DNA of 10,730 nt from an uncultured Bacteroidales bacterium (GTDB lineage: Bacteria; Bacteroidota; Bacteroidia; Bacteroidales; Bacteroidaceae): the NCBI GenBank assembly GCA_902768605.1, contig CACXLY010000078.1, positions 1-10,730 on the forward strand, written 5' to 3'. Positions 6,901 through 10,730 of this stretch are shown here, one piece after another (positions within the stretch are counted from its first letter, which is position 1; every line of letters begins with the position of its first letter). The notes under the pieces are model-generated. The model saw nothing but the letters and a program-made list of their open reading frames with translations, did not search any database and had not been told where the DNA came from. The position numbers were made by a program, and so were the translations under genes.

Positions 6901-7366
6901 GCTGGAAGAGGAGGAGGTTGAGGCGGTCAGAGCTTGAGCCGTTCGGACAAGTGAGTTCGAAGCGGTACCAGCCGTCGAAGGGCATCTCCGTGTCGGGCAT
7001 TATCTCCACGCGTTGTTCGACAGAAGTGGTCGTACTAGTATTGCTGGTGTCGAGGACAACGGTGCCAGTGGCCGGATGTACGATGCGAACGCCAAGTTTG
7101 AGTTTTTTGCCGCCCGCTGTCTTGACGACGGCATCGGCGCGCACATGTCCTGTGGGGAAGTGTACACCATAAACGAGGACCGTCCCCGTGGGGTAGCCTA
7201 AGTTGATGTAGGTGTTCGAGCGCTGGCTGCCAGTCGCTTCGCCGCCAACTTCGCGGTAGTGGCGTGCAGGCCAGATAGTGTCAACTTGTTCTCTCCAATC
7301 GGTAGCGAAAGTCGGCATAGTCATCAGGAATGCCAAACCCAGTAACATTGTCAATCTCTGTTTCAT
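3962..7366 (-). CDS. Large secreted DUF3472 protein with two discoidin-like domains
   Basis: This is an 1134-residue exported protein of unknown reaction, probably glycan-directed. The signal peptide ends at TFA (residue 21). Residues ~40-165 form a beta-rich domain that may be the DUF5077 type often found beside DUF3472. Residues ~170-395 match DUF3472: SVHLWW, YLEV.YP, GIQMPN, LFSVWDNGD, RFGGEGTGSS, TVWFKQAEEPDW, YSFLENF and GGNLMRRC. A discoidin (F5/8 type C) domain spans ~505-622 (RATMILDGEN...KYFRLRFLSG...VINEVHFK). Residues ~754-820 contain YYLYNLGAKKYL and GKYLSLN, a recurring Bacteroidales repeat. A second discoidin-like domain lies at ~905-1030 (LIDKKTDTYYETW...RYLRFQVLG...MSEFQVHKV). 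The end is a short sorting-type tail (IYNLSGQR, MQKGIYI, NGKKVL). It is monocistronic, with its own -7 box and a shared terminator. No catalytic residues can be named with confidence. Confidence 0.86.
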   Translation of the reverse strand: MKQRLTMLLGLAFLMTMPTFATDWREQVDTIWPARHYREVGGEATGSQRSNTYINLGYPTGTVLVYGVHFPTGHVRADAVVKTAGGKKLKLGVRIVHPATGTVVLDTSNTSTTTSVEQRVEIMPDTEMPFDGWYRFELTCPNGSSSDRLNLLLFQRTSALNITDSEIFMAPSVHLWWSTQVPGAPSGQSYNWTYLEVMYPSEYKQPATYQMAIGTDGMYSGIQMPNRADGSYGHTVLFSVWDNGDVDKDKNLPDIMRAGAVDLGPEAYATRFGGEGTGSSIRYNRDDFWEFDHWVQFLYNVRPDIVSVTNDDGTVSEFESTLQTVWFKQAEEPDWHYMGTLRMAGANRLTSGIYSFLENFGDKGGNLMRRCYFRNGAMRSAANGKWYALNHAGYGHTQGKNQRNSRYDYGHGVTDFFDKTFYLETGGYMGTRDSLDSYEAPAMGDMPWVDTIDVARLERRVDEGVLHYQTKVTHSRVEKARTVSDPATWKVISWSDEETVGEGDNGRATMILDGENFTYYHNKWKNGNVGYPHNFVIEAPDTVTISSLDLYQSRESKYRAKTLMLAVSNDGTHFTSAGSRFTLDDDENPHIQLDEPVSGKYFRLRFLSGYGSDLVINEVHFKHEYRLPDLLDLTRQIINEADTWGGYAPADLEGLLAVYADGTCTDIDALREAIEALGQTAHPLRYGVVAKAESFTPMAVYQIHNNSGRGDIVATTDDMPSILASNVNTALEPYRQPCPVTNPYCNWMVLRSDKYNEYYLYNLGAKKYLRVEGTTVTLSDTPMPVTVKKSGEGFAIGINGKYLSLNASSETPVVLTASPGINGIFQLRTNQYLRPDESVFNQLNTDAEHALHDDTSLLLYQQALQTYAKAFVCQPDLTSLLIRSSTALTSNANTTQQTVHNLAKLIDKKTDTYYETWYSGINWPEEMSYIQAHLTPALTAFAFSFTPSQNPEYGLADTPTNIVVSASPNTRSFVPVAELTEGLPSDISESYVSPVIFTDGTTRYLRFQVLGTIGQRADSHIFAMSEFQVHKVIIDEEASPYYLLPEQIQPPFDDLLTQMQTMHPLISAGTATAADREQLSQAIERAERALEGANGIVLNPAAIQGNGAIYNLSGQRVSRMQKGIYIINGKKVLH

Positions 7367-7392
7367 TGTTAGTTTTTTGTTTGAAGTTCGTG

Positions 7393-7400
7393 CAAAGTTA
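7393..7400 (-). promoter_or_regulatory. Probable -7 promoter element of the DUF3472 gene
   Basis: On the minus strand this reads TAACTTTG, a perfect TAnnTTTG. It lies 26 bp upstream of the ATG at 7366, giving a leader of about 20-25 nt. No TTG occurs at 19-21 bp spacing upstream; the sequence there is A-rich on this strand. Confidence 0.6.
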
Positions 7401-7553
7401 CTATTTTTTTCATTACGTTGTACGATTTCATCAAAGAATTTTATGATTTTGACCCTTTATTATACCTTATTATATATATAGGGGCGCTGGACTCGTCGCG
7501 TGGCATCAGCCGAAACATCATGAAGCGACAGGAAATGCTACGTAGGATATGAA

Positions 7554-7584
7554 AAGGCAGCTCCCTTTGTGAGAGAGCTGCCTT
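7554..7584 (-). terminator. Intrinsic terminator downstream of the small ORF
   Basis: A perfect 10-bp stem (AAGGCAGCTC at 7554-7563 with GAGCTGCCTT at 7575-7584) encloses an 11-nt loop. Read on the minus strand it is followed by TTTTCAT; on the plus strand it lacks a T-run. It lies 34 bp past the stop of the small ORF at 7619-7783, and so supports a real minus-strand transcript there. Its arms closely resemble the terminator at 3911-3944. Confidence 0.75.
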
Positions 7585-7618
7585 CACTATCGTAGAACTT
7601 AGGAATGACTTCTTATTC

Positions 7619-7783
7619 TTATTCTTCGCCCCAGATATCCCAGGCGTTGTCTTCCTTCGTTAGGGTTTTTTCACCGTCAACGGTTTTGCCGCTGTCCTTG
7701 TTGACTTTCAGGCTGTCGGCAATAATCTGTGCAGCCATTGCCTCTTCTATTTTCGAGGCTGGAATCAAATAAACTTTTTTCAA
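7619..7783 (-). CDS. Small acidic protein with probable TTG start (54 aa)
   Basis: I do not recognise a named family. Starting from a TTG at 7783 the product begins M-KKVYLIPASKIEEAM, then AAQIIADSLKVNKDSGKTV, and ends DNAWDIWGEE. 'MKKxYxxP' followed by a short amphipathic stretch and an acidic, aromatic tail is a pattern I associate with small Bacteroidales proteins. It places the start at the TTG rather than at the internal ATG (7738), which would give only 39 residues and lose the motif. There is no signal peptide or membrane helix. It lies 113 bp downstream of the LamG-domain gene on the same strand and is followed by a minus-strand terminator, so it could be the last gene of that transcript. 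No promoter with both elements is seen. A 3'-UTR remnant without translation remains possible. Confidence 0.5.
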   Translation of the reverse strand: MKKVYLIPASKIEEAMAAQIIADSLKVNKDSGKTVDGEKTLTKEDNAWDIWGEE

Positions 7784-7854
7784 GGCGAAATATACTATTT
7801 GATTATTGACTGTTTACTTTTTCTTTGTGAAAGAGAATTGGGCTGATTACAGTC

Positions 7855-7888
7855 CCTCTTGTCCTCCCCCCGGAGGGGGAGGAAGAGG
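7855..7888. repeat. GC-rich hairpin after the LamG-domain gene
   Basis: A 9-bp perfect stem (TCCTCCCCC at 7862-7870 with GGGGGAGGA at 7875-7883) with loop CGGA is extended by 5 more pairs (7855-7859 with 7884-7888) across a 2-nt bulge. It begins 9 bp past the stop of the large minus-strand gene. Neither strand has a T-run after it, so it is a poor Rho-independent terminator. It may stabilise the mRNA 3' end or allow partial read-through into the small ORF (inference). Confidence 0.65.
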
Positions 7889-7896
7889 AATCTATA

Positions 7897-10730
7897 TTAC
7901 TTCAGCACCTTCTTGCCGTTCACGATGTTGATGCCCTTCTGCATCTTGCTCAGACGCTGGCCAGCTACGTTGTAGATAGCGCCGTCAGTAGCCATTGTCT
8001 CAACAGACTTGATGCCAGTGCTGTTGTCGCCATTAGCGAAGATGAAGCCCTTAACGCTGCCAGACTCAACCTCGAGGTAAGCCTTGCAAGGAGTGATTTC
8101 TGTGCCGGGAGTTACAGGCCAGAAGCCGATTTCTTCGCCTTCGGGAATGCCGAGGACATACTTGCCAGTGCCTTCGAGAGGCTTGAAGGTACCCTTCAGG
8201 TCGTTGTCGGTAACAGGAGTGAGTTCCTTAGCGAGGGCGCTGCCACCGTCAACAGTGATGTCGAGGATTCTCAGACCATTTTCGGGAACGGGCTCTTCGC
8301 CAATCCAGAACTTGTATGTGCCGGGAGCAGCCTTGAGGATAACGGGAGTAGCTTCAGGAATACCACCGGTCAGTTCGTTCAGTTCAAGGTATGCGAAGTC
8401 GTAAACGCCTACGGCACCTTCTGTAATCTTACCAGTGTAAACTGCCAGATCAGATGCAGCACCAGGAGTATAGCCAGCATTCTTGAGTTCTGCAACCTGA
8501 GCAGAAGTCAGGGCAACATCCCAGAAGCGGATTTCGTCGCATACAACCTCGTTCTCTTCACCATCGTTGTCGGCGAAGAAGAGAACATTGTCGCTCAATG
8601 TCCAGTGGTCTTGACTTTGTGTGGTGCTTGCAGCGGTAGCCTGACCAACCTGTGCGCCATTGACATAAACAGTTGCAACGTTGTCCACGCATACGAATAC
8701 TACGCGGTATGTTGTGCCTAAGTCAAAGTTGCCATTATAGCCTAAGCCGCAGTAGTTGAGGCCAATTCCTCTGCCGCTTGCTGTCCACTTGAAGAAGAGG
8801 CTTCCGTCGCCATCGTTGGCGGGCTTGTTCGAGAATAGAGATGTGTAGGCATTCAGATCGCTATTGCTTCCCTTGTCTGCAGGAACATTGACATCCATCA
8901 TGAGTGTGTATGTGCTGAGGTCAGCACCAGCGTTGGTCGTCATTGTGAGCTTCTCACCAACGGGAACGGTAGCGGCGCCGCCATCGAATGTTACACCTGC
9001 AGAAGCAGCCAGAGTGGCTGTACCTGTACCAGTTGTGCCGTCGTCGAATGTCCAGACACCCTTTGCTTCAGGAATTTCAACGCTGGAGCTTGTGGCTGTT
9101 ACAGGAATTGCGTCGAAGGGCAGATATGTTGTTGCATAGCCTGCGTCGCTAATGGTGAGTTCGTAGCTTTCAGCGTTCTCAACTGTCCACTGAGAAGCGT
9201 CGGCGCTGGCCTCCCAACCTACGAGGTCGCCTGCTGCGCGGCAGTGGATTGCAGAATACTGCTCCGCGGGATTGCCCATGAAGGCAGCATAACCTAATGC
9301 AGGAATAACGACGGTAAGCTTGCCGTTATCTGCAGAAGCCAGGATTGGTGTGCTCTGTGCGATAGACACGGGAATGAATGAGCCCATCAAGCCGATAGAA
9401 TACTGGAAGTTGCCTTCGCTATCCACGCCTTCGTAGGTCAGCTTAACAACATGCTTGGGCTGGTCAGCTGCAGCATAGTTGCCCCAGAATGTGTCGTCGC
9501 TCGTGTCAACGCCCATGTATGTGCCATAGGACTTGTTCTTCAGGTAGTAGTAACCTGTAGCAGGCATAATATAGCTTGAGGGCTTCTCCAAGAGTTCCTT
9601 CAAAGTCTTATAGGTCTCGAAGGGACAATCTGTCTCGTAAGCGGGATCGTACTGGGCCTTTACTTCGTCGGTGAGTGTGAAGTAACCTGTAGCAGTTGAT
9701 TTGAATACATCAACAATTCCATCTGCAACGAGGTACTCAGCGAAGTTTGTGGGAACGTCGAATACTGTGAATGCAGAACCTGCGTCGGTGTAGTTGCCAG
9801 TGCTGTTCCAGAACTTCACGCTGCCGCCTGCACCGCCATACTGGTTGATGAAAACGTTTGTGCCAGGAACGCCGATGCAGAATGAGCCGGTGGGAACAGT
9901 TGTGTTGGTGTTTGGAACGATACTCCATGCGTGGTTGCCTTCGCTGTCAGACATGATGGTGGGAATGCCGCCGCTTACAGCGTCTGCGTCCATCCAGCCG
10001 AAGCTCTTGCCTTCACCTTCAGCCTTGTTGATGATCTTGAAGCCAGCATAGCCGTTGCCGATGAATGCCCACTGATAGGAATCCTCTACGAGGCCCATCG
10101 TGTTGGCGTTCTGAGTTGCGTATGCGCCGTCGGATGCCTTCTCGGCACTTGTTACGTACCATGTGCCACGCATTGCCATGTCGTACCAGTGAGCGCTTGC
10201 GAAGTCAGCAGAAATCTCGAACGGGCCGGCCCATGTGGCAGCAACCTCGATGGTGGTTGTTTCAACGTCACCGACTGTTACGTCGAAGTCAGCGTATGTG
10301 TAGAAGGGACGCTTGAAGTCTTCGGGCAGAGCAGTGTACTGTGCTCCGACATAAGTGGGCTGAGGTTCAGAGGTGTAGATAACGTTCTCGCCTTCCTTGA
10401 TGACATACTTCACGAAGTGTGTCGGGTGGAAGAACTCCTGGAGGGTTGCCAGTGCATTTGTGGGATCGAAGCTAGCCTCGGCGACCATGAAGAACTTGTT
10501 GCCCGGGTCGGGAGTGTTATAGGCATTGATGACGTATCCCAGAGGCTGGTTGCTGTTCACGTTGATGGTGTGGTCGGCAACGTTGAATGCCATCATGAAG
10601 AGTCCGCCGCCCTGCTCTGTGAGAACGACTGCGTCTTCTGCGCTGAAGCCATCAGTGTAGATGTTGTTAGCCAATGAGCCGTCCTTCTTCACGAACATGT
10701 TTTCTTCAGTATTGTAGAGGAAATACTTGC
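7897..10730 (-). CDS. Very large secreted protein with inserted LamG domain, C-terminal part
   Basis: The frame is open to the right edge, so the N-terminus and signal peptide are missing; 943 residues are visible. The sequence at the edge (KYFLYNTEENMFVKKDG) is the middle of a repeat module, so the ATG at 10698 is internal. Residues below are counted from that Met. Beta-rich modules follow, with GTWYVTSAEKA (~170), KSFGWMD and FINQYGG in one, and GYYYLKNKSYGTYMGVD (~380) in another. Next comes ESYELTISDAGYATTYLPF, then a LamG/concanavalin-like domain at ~547-741 (WTFDDGT, YTLMMDVNVP, YVNGAQVG, CDEIRFWDVALTSAQVAEL). A VYTGKI...IPEATPVILKA stretch precedes the sorting-type tail (IYNVAGQR, MQKGINI, NGKKVLK). 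The role is probably extracellular glycan binding or processing; any catalytic domain would lie outside the window. Codons such as GCT, GGT and GTT are frequent compared with the DUF3472 gene, hinting at high expression. Confidence 0.87.
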   Translation of the reverse strand, partial: KYFLYNTEENMFVKKDGSLANNIYTDGFSAEDAVVLTEQGGGLFMMAFNVADHTINVNSNQPLGYVINAYNTPDPGNKFFMVAEASFDPTNALATLQEFFHPTHFVKYVIKEGENVIYTSEPQPTYVGAQYTALPEDFKRPFYTYADFDVTVGDVETTTIEVAATWAGPFEISADFASAHWYDMAMRGTWYVTSAEKASDGAYATQNANTMGLVEDSYQWAFIGNGYAGFKIINKAEGEGKSFGWMDADAVSGGIPTIMSDSEGNHAWSIVPNTNTTVPTGSFCIGVPGTNVFINQYGGAGGSVKFWNSTGNYTDAGSAFTVFDVPTNFAEYLVADGIVDVFKSTATGYFTLTDEVKAQYDPAYETDCPFETYKTLKELLEKPSSYIMPATGYYYLKNKSYGTYMGVDTSDDTFWGNYAAADQPKHVVKLTYEGVDSEGNFQYSIGLMGSFIPVSIAQSTPILASADNGKLTVVIPALGYAAFMGNPAEQYSAIHCRAAGDLVGWEASADASQWTVENAESYELTISDAGYATTYLPFDAIPVTATSSSVEIPEAKGVWTFDDGTTGTGTATLAASAGVTFDGGAATVPVGEKLTMTTNAGADLSTYTLMMDVNVPADKGSNSDLNAYTSLFSNKPANDGDGSLFFKWTASGRGIGLNYCGLGYNGNFDLGTTYRVVFVCVDNVATVYVNGAQVGQATAASTTQSQDHWTLSDNVLFFADNDGEENEVVCDEIRFWDVALTSAQVAELKNAGYTPGAASDLAVYTGKITEGAVGVYDFAYLELNELTGGIPEATPVILKAAPGTYKFWIGEEPVPENGLRILDITVDGGSALAKELTPVTDNDLKGTFKPLEGTGKYVLGIPEGEEIGFWPVTPGTEITPCKAYLEVESGSVKGFIFANGDNSTGIKSVETMATDGAIYNVAGQRLSKMQKGINIVNGKKVLK

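Larger units (their letters stand above)
7367..7618. other. Intergenic region between the DUF3472 gene and the small ORF
   Basis: This 252-bp gap holds the DUF3472 -7 box and leader, an AT-rich stretch with TATATATATA (~7470-7480), the motif GACTCGTCGCGTGG (7490-7503), and the small ORF's terminator. Short open frames exist, such as a 26-codon minus frame from ~7530, but none has features of a gene. Confidence 0.6.

Noticed and set aside
5945..6937. 330-codon plus-strand open frame inside the DUF3472 gene
   Set aside because: It lies antisense to the DUF3472 domain, has a composition typical of complementary-strand translation, no promoter, and no family resemblance.
7465..7482. TATATATATA tract as a replication origin or special site
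   Set aside because: It is a short simple AT run with no iterons, DnaA boxes or symmetry around it.
7784..7795. TATATTTC just before the TTG of the small ORF as a -7 box
   Set aside because: It has one mismatch, no TTG at the right distance, and would put the transcript start on the start codon itself; co-transcription from upstream is simpler.
9931..10677. 248-codon plus-strand open frame opposite the LamG-domain protein
   Set aside because: It is a Cys- and Val-rich shadow of the minus-strand coding frame, with no start signals or motifs.
10656..10698. ATG at 10698 as the true start of the LamG-domain protein
   Set aside because: The frame continues upstream without a stop to the window edge, the residues there belong to a repeat module, and no signal peptide follows this ATG.

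Overview
The window looks like a chromosomal segment of a Prevotella-like member of the Bacteroidales. Four things suggest this. Promoters match the Bacteroidetes -7 element TAnnTTTG. Starts are A-rich, with no Shine-Dalgarno sequence. Two large secreted proteins end in the short 'GQRxSxMQKGI...NGKKVL' tail typical of Prevotella exported proteins. The tandem 'VDLGLxSGTLWATCN' protein is also a Bacteroidales-type surface protein. No mobile element, tRNA, rRNA or CRISPR array is visible.

Layout. At 1-806 (minus) is the N-terminal 268 residues of a PhoA-type alkaline phosphatase that runs off the left edge. A divergent 185-bp promoter region follows, then a secreted protein (992-2338, plus) built of two tandem FISUMP-like domains and closed by a strong terminator. 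A 358-bp non-coding stretch (2339-2696) holds that terminator, a 22-bp tandem repeat array, a nested inverted repeat, and the PadR promoter with a 7-5-7 palindrome. The operon 2697-3898 (plus) encodes a short PadR regulator and a PspC-domain membrane protein, an envelope-stress-type pair. It ends in a bidirectional terminator shared with the convergent gene 3962-7366 (minus), an 1134-residue secreted DUF3472 protein with two discoidin-like domains. After a 252-bp gap comes a probable 54-residue small protein with a TTG start (7619-7783, minus) and its own terminator. Immediately upstream on the same strand is the 3' 2.8 kb of a very large secreted protein (7897-10730, minus). It carries a LamG domain that seems to be inserted inside a recurring Bacteroidales C-terminal module, and it is cut off by the right edge.

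Functionally this is an envelope-oriented region: phosphate scavenging, large exported proteins that probably bind or process glycans, and a repressor/membrane-sensor pair. The genes do not form one pathway; four or five independent transcription units are visible. The points most worth a second look are the PadR operator and repeat-rich leader, the non-AUG small ORF with its terminator, and the nested LamG architecture. I see no clear evidence for a wholly new multi-gene system.
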